A DNA stretch of 64,000 nucleotides from Campylorhamphus procurvoides (GCA_013396655.1 WBMV01005149.1:215954-279953), one strand, 5' to 3'. Positions 32,681 through 46,869 are shown, numbered from the stretch's first letter. Program-made: numbers and translations. Notes: generated by a model from the letters alone, not told the origin.

Positions 32681-34250
32681 CAGATCAGCATCAGTGGTGC
32701 AGCTCCCACTTCCTCTGGCACAACAACTGGAAATAAAGGATCTGTGACCCCCATCTGAGAGTGTCTCAAATCACCACATCCCTCCTGCACAGAGCACGGC
32801 CCAGGGACCCCAAGGGTTTGTGGGGTAACCCACAAAGCCCCAGCCAGAGCTGTGGGAACAGAGAGGGGAGTTCAGTACCCATGGGAGGAAGAGCAGGTAC
32901 AGAATGAGGTTTTGACAGGGCTGCTGGAGTGCGTGGCAGGAGGGGTAATTCTTTTTGAGACTGCCATTTCATATTCCCTTGCAGACAAGCTGAATTACAC
33001 GGTGCTGACTGCTGCAGGAGTAGCATAATTTTCCTCACAGAAATAATGACAGGGTACTTAAACAGCAAGTGAATGGATGGCTGAAGCACTGGCCAGAGAC
33101 TTCAGAAATCCAGGCTGAGCCCTCACCTTCACTGAGGGCTCCTTTGGTGACCTTGGGCCAGTTGCTTAATCTTCCTGTGTCTCAATTCCCTGCCAATAAC
33201 AAGGGAATCATAACTGTTCTTTCTCTGTCTGGCTTATTTAGGCTGCAAACTCAGAATTTACAGCTCGTGTTTTCTCTTCTTTGAGGGTATCCAAAGCCAG
33301 AGCTTCAATCCATGCTGAAGGCTCTGGGACACCATAAAGCACAACATGGATAATAATAAAGGGCTGGGATATGTGGTTGGGAACATTCTTAGCATGAAAG
33401 GCATAAGAATTCCTAATCCATCGTTCCACATCTCTTCCCTCAAGATGAGGAGAACTTTAGAACTGTGCTAAGAGTTCCAAAAGCATCAAAATAATTTAGG
33501 AACAGAGGCCAGGCTGATTTATTGAATCCCTGAGTTAGTTCTGAAAGGGTGAGTGGGTAATTGAGACACCTGCAGAATTTCCTGCGAGGTCTTTGTGCTC
33601 AGTCTGTGGCTGCAGCAGTTTCTTGGGTTTTTCAGCTTAAATTGAGGTTTGCAGGCAGCTGTGTGTTCAGGTTTTATCCATCTCTTCAGCTTTTAGGGGG
33701 TTGTGTGATTTCCAGAAGCTGGGGGAAGATGGTTCCTGGCTATGAGAGCCAATGAAGACGAGATTTTCTCTATAGTTGAGCAATTTGCTGCACAAAGGGA
33801 ACAATTCTAAAAATAGGGAGAAATGGCAGCACGACATTAAGAGGAACGATGACCCAATCCCCAGCTTGCTGCAGGGGCCTCTGTCCTGTAACTGCCTTCC
33901 CCATTAGGGCTGTGATGACATTATTTGCTGTGCTTATGTGGGGCACGAGGCCATGGGTACCTGGAAGGGAGGATTTTGATCAGACTGCAGAGGATGAACA
34001 CGCCAGAGAGGCTTGTTGGGGAACACTAAATCAACAGAGTTTCATTTACATCAGACACGAGCCCAGCCATTCCAGCATTAATGGCTGCACTGCTGCCCTC
34101 GGAATTTTATGTGGATTTAATCTGTCAGTGGGGGAGTGAAAGAGAGGGGGAGAGCGAGGCATTTGGGCTTATGAAATGTGGATCTTTTCTTTCAGGCACC
34201 ATCAAAGGACAGCAATTTGTACTGGTTTACAATTGTTTTGGCAATGGATT

Positions 34251-34405
34251 TGTGGCTGCCCCATCCCTGGAAGTGTCCAAGGCCAGGTTGGACAGGGCTT
34301 GGAGCAACCTGGGCTGGTGGGAGGTGTCCCTGCCAGGGCAGGGGGTGGAATTGGATGGGCTTTGAGGTCCCTCCCAACCCAAAACCTTCTGGGATTCTGT
34401 GATTC
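34251..34405 (+). mobile_element. CR1 LINE 3' fragment
   Basis: Forward CR1 terminus from TGTGGCTGCCCCATCCCTGG to CTTCTGGGATTCTGTGATTC. It lies 500 bp from the miR-7 hairpin, on the opposite strand. Confidence 0.9.
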
Positions 34406-34912
34406 CTAAATCACTTGTTCCACAGTACCAGTGACGTGGGCAATGCTGAGCATATCCTGGGTAGGTTAAAAAAGAAAGAGAAGAAGGAAGTGCTCGACAG
34501 CACCAACAACTCAAATCAGTGAAGATGTTTCAGTGCTTTTACCACCAGCCTCAGCAGGATTCAGGAGTTTCATTTTCACACCTAAATACCTTTGAGAATA
34601 GAGGCTCTGAGTGGTGTTGGAAATTTGTTCTTTTTATATTTTAAAGCCCTGTTGGAAGCAGAGGACTCAACTCTCCAAACAAGCCCTGCCTGGCACTGTG
34701 GTGCCAGCAGAGCCCTCACCCTGCACTGGTGTGTTGGGGGGGCTTCGAGGGAGACACTTCCCTTCCCCCTTTGCTTCTCTCAGAGCCTGGATTTGGTTCA
34801 CTTTGAGGGATGGGATGAGGAGCAGGACAAGTCCAGGACAGGAGCTCCAAAGCACTTCCAGACACACTCAGCTCTCAGGTCCAGGGCTCTCGGGGTCTCT
34901 GGGCCGTGGCAA

Positions 34913-34995
34913 TCTGGGCTGTATGGCAGGCTATGATTTGTTGTCACCTTTATAAACAGAACAACAAAATCACTAGTCTTCCACACAGAGCCAGA
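34913..34995 (-). ncRNA. MIR7-3: miR-7 precursor hairpin
   Basis: The minus strand of 34960-34983 equals the 24-nt mature miR-7-5p as I recall it, including seed GGAAGAC (plus strand GTCTTCC at 34976-34982). A loop of about 16 nt (34944-34959) separates it from a star arm at 34922-34943 (minus strand starts CAACAAATCATAGCC). The arms pair along most of their length, and the lower stem extends through TCTGG/CCAGA to 34913 and 34995. In human, MIR7-3 lies between FEM1A and DPP9 on the same strand as FEM1A, and the same relation holds here. miR-7 acts in pituitary and endocrine pancreas and represses targets by seed pairing. The host transcript was not identified. The paralogue number rests on synteny. 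Confidence 0.93.
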
Positions 34996-37900
34996 CCAGC
35001 AGAGCAGCACTTCCATCTCAGGGACCTCTTCCCACACGTCTTCTCCTCTTGTCCTTCCTCAGTTTTCTCATCCTTTAATTCTTGTTCTTGTCTCTCCATC
35101 CAGGGATGGATGCTGCTCTTTGCAGAGTTCCTCATGAGACCACAGCAAATCCCCCTGTAATCAGCTCTCCAATTTGTGGCTGTTCCCACGAGTTTCTGCT
35201 CCGTTTTCTCACTCTGGAGACTCCACAGGGACATCAGGGCTCAGCAGGGGCTCCTCTTTCCTTACCCTGTGATAAACTTCTCCAGGAGTGTTCTGTCAAC
35301 CTGTCTGTCTCCCAGTTATATTTCAGGCTGACTAAAATAAGCAAATGCAGTATATACTGGGGAATGCTGGAGAAAAGGACTCAGCAAAGAAAAAGATAAT
35401 GACAGTGCCGAGTTTCCTGGAATCCCACCGAGAGGCTGATTTAAGCAAGAAAAACAAACCCCTTTTGCTGTTTCCTTTCTTTGGATTTGTTGATGAGCAA
35501 TCTCCAGTTCGCCCCAGGTCCCCCTTTGCTTTCACTCCCCAGCTTTTCTCTGTTAATACCTCACATATGGCACGGATAAGGTGTGAAAGGACAATGCTGG
35601 CTCACGTCCATGGAGAGGATCTGACTTTATTCCTCGTCTGAGTGAGGCTTACTTACCTCAGCCACTGAAATCAGGCAGGGAACTGCATCCTCCCCATCTC
35701 CACCAAGGCTGTCAGATGTGCTTTTGTAACCAGGTGGCAAAAAAAAGGGAAAGAAACAAAACTATCCCTCAGGAGCTGCTGCTCCTTCCACGGGAGGAGA
35801 AAGAGCGTGGAGCAAGAGGAGAGGGTTTGCTGCTGCTGCTGCTGCCAGGGGTTGTGCCCTGGGTGAGCTCACAGGGAGCAGCCCCATCCCTCCCCCCATT
35901 TTTAACATATGTGCTTTCTATGGACACTTTAATCAAACTCCAGATGGGTTGTTTCAGTCGGGGGATTTGTGCTGACCGGAGATAAGAGTCCTTTGTGCTG
36001 GCCTAGGTAGCAAGAGTGTTTGTGATAGCTGGAGCTGATAGCAGGAGGTGTCCAGGTGGTCTTATTTAACAGGGAGCATTAGTGATACTGCCATTGTCCA
36101 GGAAATCAGATAAACCCGGGCCCAGGTGTTACCCAACCCGTGTTTGTGTAAGGACAGTGCCAACTGCTGCCTGAGCCACGGAGCTGCCCTGCAGAGGGGG
36201 GGTGGGAACAAGATCTGTCACCCCCAAACTTCCTGGGGTGCACCACTGAAAGGGACAGATTGAACCTCGTGGGTCCCTTCCAGCTCAGGATATTCTTTGC
36301 TTCTAATCTGAATCTCAAGTGGAACAGTGAGCCTCACATGAATATAAGTTCACTCTGACACCTGCCTGGCCTTGGATTTCCTAAACTGAAGCATTTCACC
36401 CTAAACCATCACAGATTTTCCTCCCTGCCCTCCCACAGAGAGGTCTCAGATGAAAACGTTTGCAGAGTGAGACAGTTTAGAAATAAAAATTCAGGACAAT
36501 TCACTCTTCTGCCCCAGATAATTAGAAGATAGGATGAATTGTACAGATGGATGAACTTGAGAGAGAGAAGGCAGTTTGGGAAGTGCTAACCTGGACTGTA
36601 ATTTCAGGTGACAAGGACACTTTTTATTCCTTATTCTGCAATGACACTTCTGGCACAGTGATACGCCAGCTCCAGGAAGGAATTTACCACAAATCATTGC
36701 TAGAAAATCACATAAAAATCAAGGCAAAAGAAGTACAAGCAAGGCCTGATCTCTTCTGCTGGTTTTACACACAGACATTCCCTTTTCAGAGTGAGGAATT
36801 TGGTGGAAAACATAAATTCCAGGCTCAGAGTCAGGCAAGACTTTTGTCTAGACTGCAGCTCGTGCGATCTGTCTCTGTGGGGCTGTATTTCTCACTGTGA
36901 TATTTTTCAGGACAGGATTTGCCACCTCTGGTTTGTCCCAGAGAGTTCAGGGAGGTGGAAGCTCCTCGTACCAGGGGTAGCTGGGGGGCTGCTGGAGTTC
37001 CTTGGTAATTGTTTATATGGATGGGAGCTAAACTTTGCAGCACACGGGCAAAAAGCCTGGTTAGAAGGAGTGGGGACTCTTGGCCTCCAGCTCTGTCAGA
37101 ACAGGCTCATCATGGAGAGATCCCCAGCTGCACTTCCAGGCTGTAAATTAACCAAACAGTATTTCCTCTACGCCAGACCACAGGGATGGCAGAGAGAACA
37201 ATGTGGCCTTATTGCTGTTATTTCCTTTGGTTTCAGTCTCTGTCCTCTGCCCCCACCTCCTCCCCAGACCCGTGGTGCTCACTTTACCCGATTTGTCATT
37301 TATTACACTGGTTTAAAGAGAGGCAGGGGGAAAAGGCTCAGTGCAAATTATATTTTGAGCTGTTGTGCTTTGCCTCTTTGGCGGATAATAAATCTCTCTG
37401 GCAATGCTCCTCTGTATAGGATTTGTCATTAAATGCAATTAAACAAACCCTGCAGGTGTCCATGATCAGGCCTGCAGCAGCCCATTCACAACTGCAATGT
37501 TATTATCAGCCTGACAACAAAACACCAGATATTTCCTGAGCTCCTCTGATCGATGAGCTTGCCCGACTTGGAACTGGAGGGAGGAGAAAAGCGGGACCAG
37601 AGCAGTTCAAATGCTCTTTAGAATTATTGATGGAAAAGTCAAAAAGCTGCTCAGCAATCAGAGGGAAGGAGGAGAGAGAAAAAGGCAGAGGGACAGGAGA
37701 GCTGAGAGGGAAAAATGAGAGAGGCGTGTTTGGGAGTGAAAAGGTAGAAATGAGGCAAGATATCACATGGCACCCATCTACCCAATGGGCTGGTTAATGC
37801 ACAAGACTAGGATTTAGGAGGCAAGGGGGGTATTCTTGGGGTGAGTCTTTGGCAGTTGGGTTTTTAGTGTGAAAGGACTCCTGCAGGCTCCCCCTGCAGT

Positions 37901-38056
37901 TGGCACAAATCCTGCTCTCACCCTAAGACAGGACTGGCAGGCTGACCTCCTGCCCAGTGATGTTTGTCTGTCTTCATAAACTGTGGCCAAATGGGTGGAT
38001 GAGACACCCAACTAATTGTAAATCCCACCTGGAACAGCCAAAGGAATTGGCTTTTT

Positions 38057-38189
38057 CGAGGCTGGGTTGGATGGGGCTTGCAGCAACCTGGTCTAGTGGA
38101 AGGTGTCCCTGCCCATGGCAGGGGGTGGAATGAGTTGGGCTTTAAGGCTCTTTCCAAGCCAAACCATCCCGGGGTTCTGAGTCTGTGAG
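38057..38189 (+). mobile_element. CR1 LINE 3' fragment
   Basis: Forward CR1 terminus including GGTTGGATGGGGCTTGCAGC and GTGTCCCTGCCCATGGCAGG, ending near GGGGTTCTGAGTCTGTGAG. Confidence 0.88.
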
Positions 38190-39682
38190 TGCAGGGGGCC
38201 AGGTGGGAGCTGGAGGGGCACAGGGAGCAAATAAAGGGCAGGATGGAAATGCACATCGGATTGGATTGACTTCTACAAACCAACAAACACTGTTTTTCCT
38301 CCCCTTCTTTCCACCTCCCTCCCCACCTCCAGCAGCTCCTCTCTCCGTGCCGCTCCTCTCCCTTTGTGCACCTCTTACCCGCACTCTCCTCTCTAAACAG
38401 GTGCAGTTGCCACTCAATAGACTTTAATTACCACTTCAAGGGCTCTCACCGGGGTCTGCAGGAGGGTGGAGATGAATTTTCCCGAGGATTATGTGTCTGA
38501 GTTCTCTTTAGTCAGATGGCAATATTGCTGTCAGCCTGGATCCTTCGAGAGATCCGTCCTTCATGTTCTCTCTGCTTGTGTTAACAAAAAGGAAAACTGC
38601 TGCTGAAGTGAAAAAAAAATCCCAGCCATTAGCTGGATTAATTAGCAGGACAGCAAACAGGTCTCAAAAAAATATTATAGAAAATTTAAAGCCCAGGGGT
38701 CCCAGCTGGGTTTCGAAGCCATTATTTCTGCTTGCAAATCAGAAGTGGAGAGCTCAGCATCTCCCAAGATTTCCGTGGGAGACTGGGCTCTAAAAATACA
38801 AGTTGTTTTTAACCACTTTACCTTCTTTTTCGCTCCGTGCTCTTCCCATCACGGCTCTCCAGAGAGACTCTGTTAATGCCTCCTGCTGGGCCCTGGGGAT
38901 CCTCAGAGGGAACGTGGAGTCCCTTCTGGCTTCAGCACCGTTTGCCTGGGATGGAGGAACCACTCCCAATGTTTAACCAGTAACATAACATAACTTTTAT
39001 TATTAAGAACCTCTTCTAAAGACTAATCCTGGAGACTGCAGAGCAGCTGATGTCTGTTGGAGATGCCTGAAATTGTTTGCCCAGGATGTGAGTGTGCACA
39101 CAGCAATTTACATACATGCAGAGAGGAGCTGGGAATATAACAGGATCTTTTGGGACTGAAAAAATTTCCAAATATTTAAAAAATCATTTCTTTTGCTCAA
39201 CATTAACATTTCTAATTCTTTCATGAAACAAAATGCAGGAAGGGGTTTGTTTTATAGCAAATTAAGCAATGTTTTCTCCTGCCAAAATTAAGTTTGTTTC
39301 CCTAAACAAGCAATTCAGCAAATCAGGGAAACGCTGTAGCCAAATCTGCATTTTTGCAGATGTTTTCCCTTTTTCCCAGCTCCAGAACAGCTGGGCATGT
39401 GCAACATCTGGGCTTCTGTTTGGCTTGTGCAGAGTGCGTGGCCAAGGGCAGCACAGGGTGGGCTCTGCCCTCCCCCCCCACCCAGGACTGAGCCAGCTGC
39501 TGTTCCTGGGGGCTCTGCAGGCTCCCCTCATCCCTGGGGATTATCCCACCACGCTGAGGGGCTCACCTGGCTCTGCCCACACTCCTGTCCCTCCGGCCCC
39601 CTCCCATCTGCTCCGTGCTCTGGCACTTTGGGGGCACCTGCAGCACAGAGACAGAAGGGAGGAAGGGAGGAGGGCTGGACAA

Positions 39683-39754
39683 CACTGATGGAATGGTTCA
39701 TGTTGGACTCGAGGAGCTCAGAGGGCTTTTCCAAGCCTAAAGACTCTGTGCAAC
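39683..39754 (+). mobile_element. Possible eroded CR1 tail
   Basis: Weak similarity to the CR1 terminus (GGAATGGTTCATGTTGGACT, then CTTTTCCAAGCCTAAAGACT). It is too short and diverged to be certain. Confidence 0.3.
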
Positions 39755-42700
39755 ACGCTGGGAAGGAGCAGAGTGATCCTGAGGACACCTAAGCCCCAAG
39801 ACATCCTCGTCTTCTGGGATTTCTCCTCACTTGGGGAATCCACTCCCCTCTTCTTCCTGTTCTTCACCCGCAGTCCCTTCCTCTCCTACCCCTCTCCTTC
39901 CCAGCCTCTGGAGATCCTGACATTCCTGACATTCCCACTCTCATTTCTCAGGTTCTCTCCATCTCCTCAGGTAACTCATTCTTTCAGATCCAAAGATTTA
40001 AAATCCTTCTGTCTCCACCACCTTTTCCTTCCCCCTTCCTTTCCCAGTGCATTTTGTTTTCCCGGCCCATCTACCACACGTTCTCCTGCCATTTCTTAGG
40101 ACTGGGATGAACATTGATCACAGCCAGCTCAAGCCCATCTCTCCTTTTTCCCAAAGAGCCGATGAAAATGTCACCCATGAGATAATAATCATGTTGCTCA
40201 CGTCCCTTAATTGCTCTCAAAGTACACGTTGAGGCTTCAGAGCCTCTTTGAAAGGCAGGTTCTGGCCTTTGGCACATTATTGACAGGCTGTTGATAGCCC
40301 CCTTTGTTGAGGAGCAATTTTGTCCCTTTTCCTGTACAATTTTTTGGTTTTTGTAAAGACAGTCCTTTCAGAGAGAGTAGATTTTTAAAATAGAGCTGAG
40401 CTTTGAATGAACAGGCATCAGAGTTATTCCTGAGGAGTGGTGGCACATGTGGGAGATGAGAGCTACCAGAACATTTCAGCCAGGACTCCATACAAGAAAT
40501 CAAACTGTGTTGACTGATAGCTTCATCCTCGGTGCTTTTTAGTCCTTCCCCTCTTAGGCCTGGGAACAAGATGGTTTTTTGCAGTCTATTACTAATTGGA
40601 CATCTTGTGTGTCCCAGTCCCTGGTAAACAATAAGAGAAAGTTGACACTTGAGCTGTGCAGCAACTCATTTGTATCTATTAATGATAATTCTTTGGGGTT
40701 TTTAATACCTGCTGATTGAAGTGGACTGAGATTTTCTTGTCACAGCAGCCCTTCATGGTCTCAAAAGCTTTGCAGGTCTGGGGCGAGGGAGGAGTGTGAG
40801 CAGAGCCAGCCCAGGGCAGAGCCCCTCTGTCAGCACGTGGGGTCTGGGGCACAATTCCCACCTCAGCTGCTCTTCCCAGAGGCTTCACATGGACCCCTTC
40901 AACAGAGCTGTACAGGATCATGCCCTCGTATGAGCAGGGGTTCCCTGGGGCAGGTGCTGCAGGTGCATCTCAAGGTAACCCCACCCCAGCTCTGCCTCAG
41001 ACAACCCCCAGCACAATCCCGAGCGAAATCTCCGGGCTCTGTGCAACTCCCCCCAGTGCTTAGGAGAAATTAAATTCTTTCCTCTCTGAAACCGTGTCCC
41101 TTGGACTGGTTTCTGCCCTAATGAGCCCCGGCTGTGCCGCTGTGCTCCGGAGCCACCGATGTGCATGTTAACGAGCAGCTCTCCCCGTGCGGGCGAGCCG
41201 AGATGGCCGGGCCGTAATGGGAGTCTGTTCAGCATCCTAAATCCCGCATTAGGCTGTGCCTGGAGCAACCCTGGGACGTTCCAGGGAGGCTGCCTGCAGG
41301 TAATCATCTCTCCCAGCCCCCTGGCTGGCCTAGCCGAGTGCTCTGCTTGCAGCTATTCCAGGGGGCAGCTCCAGAGATGAGAAAGTTCAGCCCCTAATTT
41401 ATTCACCAGCAACAAGGGGGGAAATGCCATTTGATTATGGATGGAAAGGGGAATGCAGGGGGCTGTGGTATTCAGAGAAACCTCCAGCACGCTGTGACTT
41501 GGTTGTTGAACCCCGTGAGGGACTGGAAGCCCTGGAACTTCGATGTTTGGTTCAGTCAAATCATGAGCAATACTCGAAAAACATCGTCCACCTTGAATTT
41601 ATCTTCGAGTCCTGCTTGATTCAAATGGTGCACCCCAGTACCTCCCATCCCAGAGACCCATCTCATACCTCACATCCACTTAAATACATGTTTTGTATGT
41701 ATCAAACACATACATCACAGGCAGTACAACATATATACATACATTTAGATCAGTGTCTTACACAGAACAACTCCATTCTGTGACAATTCAGGAAAAGGAG
41801 ATCTTCCAAACCCATTCCCTCACTGACAGACCAGCAGAAAAACATAATGCCTAGAAAAAGAAATCAGCTAATTTATTTTTAAAAGTTGTGAGCTCATTAG
41901 CAGGCAATTATTGTTCCACCCACCTTTGCAGCCCCTCGTGGGGTCATGTGAAACCTGCCCAGAGCTCCAAACACACCTTCATCAGCGTGCAGTGAGGAGT
42001 GCTAAAGTAAAATGTTGTCTGAATTAGATGGGGTGGATTAGAAAGGTGATAAAAGCTAAGCTGGGAGAAAATAAGATGATAAATAGGTCTGGCAAGATAG
42101 ATGGATAATCTTCCTCCCAGGCCAAACCTGACAGGATAATCACCTTTTTCTGTTCTCTAGTTCCATTTGCTCTCAGATCTCCAGAGCTTTACAGATATCA
42201 CTGAATTTGGTGTTCTGGTACCCTGGAAATGGGGATCACAATGTCCATCTTTACACCCCAGGGATCTCAGGGGCCTGACTTAGGAACAGCTTTAGGTTTA
42301 AGATGAGGATTGCCAAAATCAGCCACACTGTTGCCCTTTGTGGGTTTGTTTCTCAGCTCTCGCTGTGCCTGGGGCGGGGCCGTACCCTGAGGAGGAGCTG
42401 CTCAGAGCAGAGCTTTGCCCAGCTCACCTTTCCCCAGAGCCAGGGCAGGAGAAGTCCTGTCACAGCTGGGAACAGCCAGAGCCAGGCTGGATTCAGCCCC
42501 TGCTCCCTGCTCCTGGGGGGATCTGCATCCAGCCGTGCCCCTGGCCATGGGAGCAGGGAACTGTCCCCTGTCCCTCTGTCCCTTCTGCTCTCAGGTTAGA
42601 GATCATCTCAGAGCAAATCTAAACAATCTGTTTGAGCAGCTCAGGAGCTCATTAGACATTCTGGGCTGCGAGGCTATTCCCCAGTTCGGAGAAGGCTTGT

Positions 42701-45005
42701 CTGAACTGGCCTTTGCTCTCCTCACTCTGGAGACATTCCCGTTGCTCCTGCTAAACCCGTGCAAGGCTGAGCCTGCCGAGCCCTGAGCCCTCTCCTGCAG
42801 GTGGGGACAGCTTGTCTGAGGGGAGCAACTGAGCAAAGTTTTCCATCACTTCATGGCATTGATTTCCCCACGAGCGTTCGATTGGCAACACGGAGCAACG
42901 GAACATTTGATGAGCCAGAATTACAGACCACAACATTAATAATTTTGTGAGCTGAACTGGCAAGATTTGCACTTGTTCTTGCTGGGAATGGTGCAATTTT
43001 CTGCTCCTTTTTAAGAGAAACTCTGCCCTAGTGGCTGGGTGCATTGTCATCCTACAGAAGCAGGGACTGACTATTGCTTCTGATTTGGGGGGCTTGAATC
43101 CATGCAATTTTCACCTGGGCTGGAATCTTGTAGGTGGACTGTTCCTCATGGCTCTGGGTTTTCAAAAGAATTCAGCAATTTTGGATGCCTTACATTTGTG
43201 TGTGAGACACTTTGAAAGAGACCGATTAGTAGAGGCAGGTGCTTAGAGGGCCCTGAAAATCAGGATTAATTGGAAAGTGTCATGCTGGGCACCTGAAAAC
43301 ACTAAAAGCTTTGGAAAATCACAGGGGAGGGGATTCTGTTTCTGAACATGACTTGGGAAGACTGCACAGCCTTAAGTAACAGAGGATAAAGAGAAGATCT
43401 TTGCATAACATTATGGAAGGCTCTTTAATCCTCAGTGCTTGACTTTAGGTGGTATTTGATTCCTAAGCGAGTTCAGTGCTGAAGTTTGAGCAAGTGCATT
43501 TGCATTTTCCTGATATTGTGGAAGTTTGGTTTATGAAAATTACTGAGTAAGTCTCTAAACTAAAATAAATCAAAAGGCAAAACTAAAACGAATCAAAAGG
43601 CAAAGCTCTCCCCCTGAGAAGGACACACAGGCTTTCTATGTGTCTACACCTTCACCTGCAGAGCCACAGGCTGTGCCAGGAAATCTCCACTTTGCACTTC
43701 CCAAACCCCTGAGCCTGAGCCCCAGAACCAGAATGGTTGTGCCAAGTGCAGAGCAAACACAGAGCACAAATTCCATGTCCCCCAGAGACTCCAGCCCAGC
43801 CCAGCTGGGCTCACAGCGATGCTGTGTCTGTAGGGTTTGGGGTAGTGGGAGATTCCACACGGCTGGACACAAACCCTTGGAAAACAAACAGGCAAACCTG
43901 CAGAAACACACCCAGCTCGTCCCCTCAGACCCCAGCAACCGTGGGAGAAATCCCTGCCAGAGCCAGCCCTGCAGCAGAGCCGTGTTGGTGCTGACCCTCA
44001 GCTGTGCCCAGAGCTCTGGTCTGTTTGAACAGCCTGTAAACAAGGTGAAACGAAAAAATCCATCCCAGTTCTCCCAGTTGTCCCCCAGGAAGGGCCCTGT
44101 GGCACAACGGGCACTCAGAGCAGCCATCTGGCCTCTGTCAATAAGGGCTCCTGGAGCCAGGGCAGGAGTGCGGGGTGGGAATGGCCCATTGCTGCAAGGA
44201 GAGTAACGAGCTCAGGGAATGCCCAAGGCTCTGCTGAGTCAAACAAAAACGTGGCAATAAGGATTCTTTCCTGTTGCAGGGTCAGACTACAGGACTCAGG
44301 TGGTTTGGGGGCACAGGCTGGATGTTTTTGTGTGCAGGAGTGAGGATAGTGCATGTCCAGCCTGAGCTGCAGCCAGGTCTGTCAGAGCTGCTGGGAGGGC
44401 AATTCCTCTTAATCTTGGTGAGTACTGAAGACTCCAGATATCCTGGGAAGCCTTGGGATACTCAAACACAAAGATCAATATTGAATATTGTATTAGCTGT
44501 TCCTGAGCTATTTTTTTTCCCCTTATTTTGTCTCCAGGCTGAAATTTAGGAGATTATATTACATTAATATTGCAGCATCTGTTTTAGTAAGGACACAGTT
44601 TAGAAAGATAGTTCAGCATTTAAAGACAGATCATTTTAATGGGATTTACCAGTTAAGTTAGGACCCCACTCCTATTCATTTGCAGGTGAGGTGGGTGCTG
44701 ACTTGTTTTACAAACCCCACCACAACACCAGTTTGTTCTAAACTCATTCAATTTTACTGAGGTGTTAAATAATGACAAATTTTGAGGGCACACAGAGACC
44801 CCAACAGCCTTTGAGGGAACACCTGCCTGTGCAGAACATCTCCATCAATTTTATCACCTGCTTTCCATCATTTCTATGCTTTGAGTCCTTCTCTGGACCT
44901 CAGGGGGGTTCCACAGGAGGTTTATTTCTTTTGCTTTCCTGGAGGGGATTGAATTTAGTAACTTAGAGACAAATCCCATTGATGGAGAGAGACTATTTAC
45001 AAGGG

Positions 45006-45240
45006 TCTGGAGGGACAGGACACAGGGAATGGCTTCCCACTGCCAGAGGGCAGGGATAGGTGGGATATTGGGAAGGAATTGCTGGCTGTGAGGGTGGGCA
45101 GGCCCTGGCACAGGGTGCCCAGAGAAGCTGTGGCTGCCCCTGGATCCCTGGGAGTGCCCAAGGCCAGGCTGGAGCACCCTGGGCTAGTGGAAGGTGTCCC
45201 TGGCTTTGAGGTCCTTCCAACCCAAACCATTCTGTGATTT
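45006..45240 (+). mobile_element. CR1 LINE 3' fragment
   Basis: Forward CR1 with GGCTTCCCACTGCCAGAGGG, GTGCCCAGAGAAGCTGTGGC and terminal CCAAACCATTCTGTGATTT. It has few differences from the copy at 21418-21870. Confidence 0.93.
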
Positions 45241-46869
45241 GGACAAGCAGAAAAGCCAAAGTGTTTGCTCAGAGTTCCTTCAGCACCAGGCACCTAAGCA
45301 GGTGTGTGGGGCAGAACAAATCCCTGCCACGGGGAGAGCGAGCTCGCCGTGTTTATCCAAGCTCAAAAGCTGTCACAGATCTGGCAGCTGAAACCCCCTC
45401 TCCTTTCCTTTCCCTGCTGAGGCTCCCAAGCACCTCCCAGTCTCCCAGGCACTTCCAGATGCCACGATTGCAGTGGAGTGGCAGCGACACACAGACAAAT
45501 ATTTGTGCAAGGCACACAGAGCCTGGAGACTGGCACCGTGTCTGTGTGCTGGGAGCAGGAGAGGGGAAGGAGCATCCTGCCTTTAGCAGGGTTTGGTTCC
45601 ATTTAATTTGAACAAACGAAAACCTCTACGGGGTTTATTTCTAACAAACCTTCAAATGTTTCCTTCCAACAGGTGAGGTGGGACCTGCCTGCCAGACTGA
45701 TTTCTACTTTGGTCATTTTGCTGAGTACTTAAAGAGTCAGGAATTAAATTGAATTTAGTTCAGACCTTACCCTGAATCCCCTGTTCTTCAGAGACCTCTG
45801 TCAGGGACAGGGCTGGATCCATCTATGACATCTACAGAAAATTGCCAGTAAAAAAAATAAAAAAGTGACAAAATATGCCCTGAACAATTGGAAATGTACC
45901 TTTGATTAAGCAATACTCTGAACAGTACAAAATTTAGTTAGCTTTGAGGGTATGATATCATCTGTCCTCCTATTTTTTATATTAAATATGAAATTTGATT
46001 AGGCAATTTCCCAGAATGCAGAGATAAACACATAAAAGCAGAAATAGGTATTTGGTGCAATATAATTTTCTGGCTTCTTCTGCATGGCTTTTTGGGGCAA
46101 AGGACATGATTTCCCCCTTATTTTACAGCTGGAATTCAAAGGGAAATGCCTGATATTGGTGCTGGAAGAGACAGGGCACTGCCCAGGCTGATCCCCAGCA
46201 GAAGGTTGCATTTGGGACAGATCAGTCACTGTGCACACAGAACTGATGGGAGATGTGAAAAGATTTACCCAGAGATAACAAAGACATCTCTCCACTCAAA
46301 TCCCATAGGGAGGCATTTCCATTGCATCGTTTTTTCAATGCCTGTAATATGTCTCTGGGGGCTGGGTGGTTATTCAAGGCCTTAAAGGAAATAACTTTCT
46401 TTTCAAGTGTTTTCCTTGTTTTTTTTGACCAAATAATTAATTCTGAAACAACAAATAGGAGTTTCCTTAAAATGGAGAACAGCTTGTTTCTTTTTCCTCT
46501 CAGAGACCAACATTGCTCAGGAAAAATCCAGGTGTAAAGAAGGAGGGGGCCAGGCTGAGCCTGGATGGAATCACCTTGTTGAGCCCCTGTTCAGCAAAGT
46601 GTTGAAACACCCATTTAGCAAAGCTGGGGGAGAATTGCCAATTTGTTTAGTGAATATTTTAGCTTCCAAAGATGGAGATAAAACAAATGCAGCAAATCAC
46701 TTCAGCTGACAATAGTGCTGTGAAATGCTTCATTTACAAAGTGCTCAAACACTTCAACATTTTATGTGTTTTGTTTTCTATCTTAGATCCTTGGTTTAGT
46801 AATCTAAAGAAGAAAAATGCTTTATATCAGCTTGAGCCAGAGTTAAACACTTTGTTCGTTTAATTTTGT

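Larger units (their letters stand above)
30411..34912. other. FEM1A to miR-7 intergenic region
   Basis: 4.5 kb without a supported gene. The left edge finishes the FEM1A island. It holds CR1 copies at 31231-31384, 31487-31880, 32596-32680 and 34251-34405. A low-complexity AT stretch lies near 30938-30980. Confidence 0.55.

Noticed and set aside
36240..36300. Possible CR1 tail (GGGTCCCTTCCAGCTCAGG)
   Set aside because: Only a short stretch matches and the terminal octamer is absent; could be chance.
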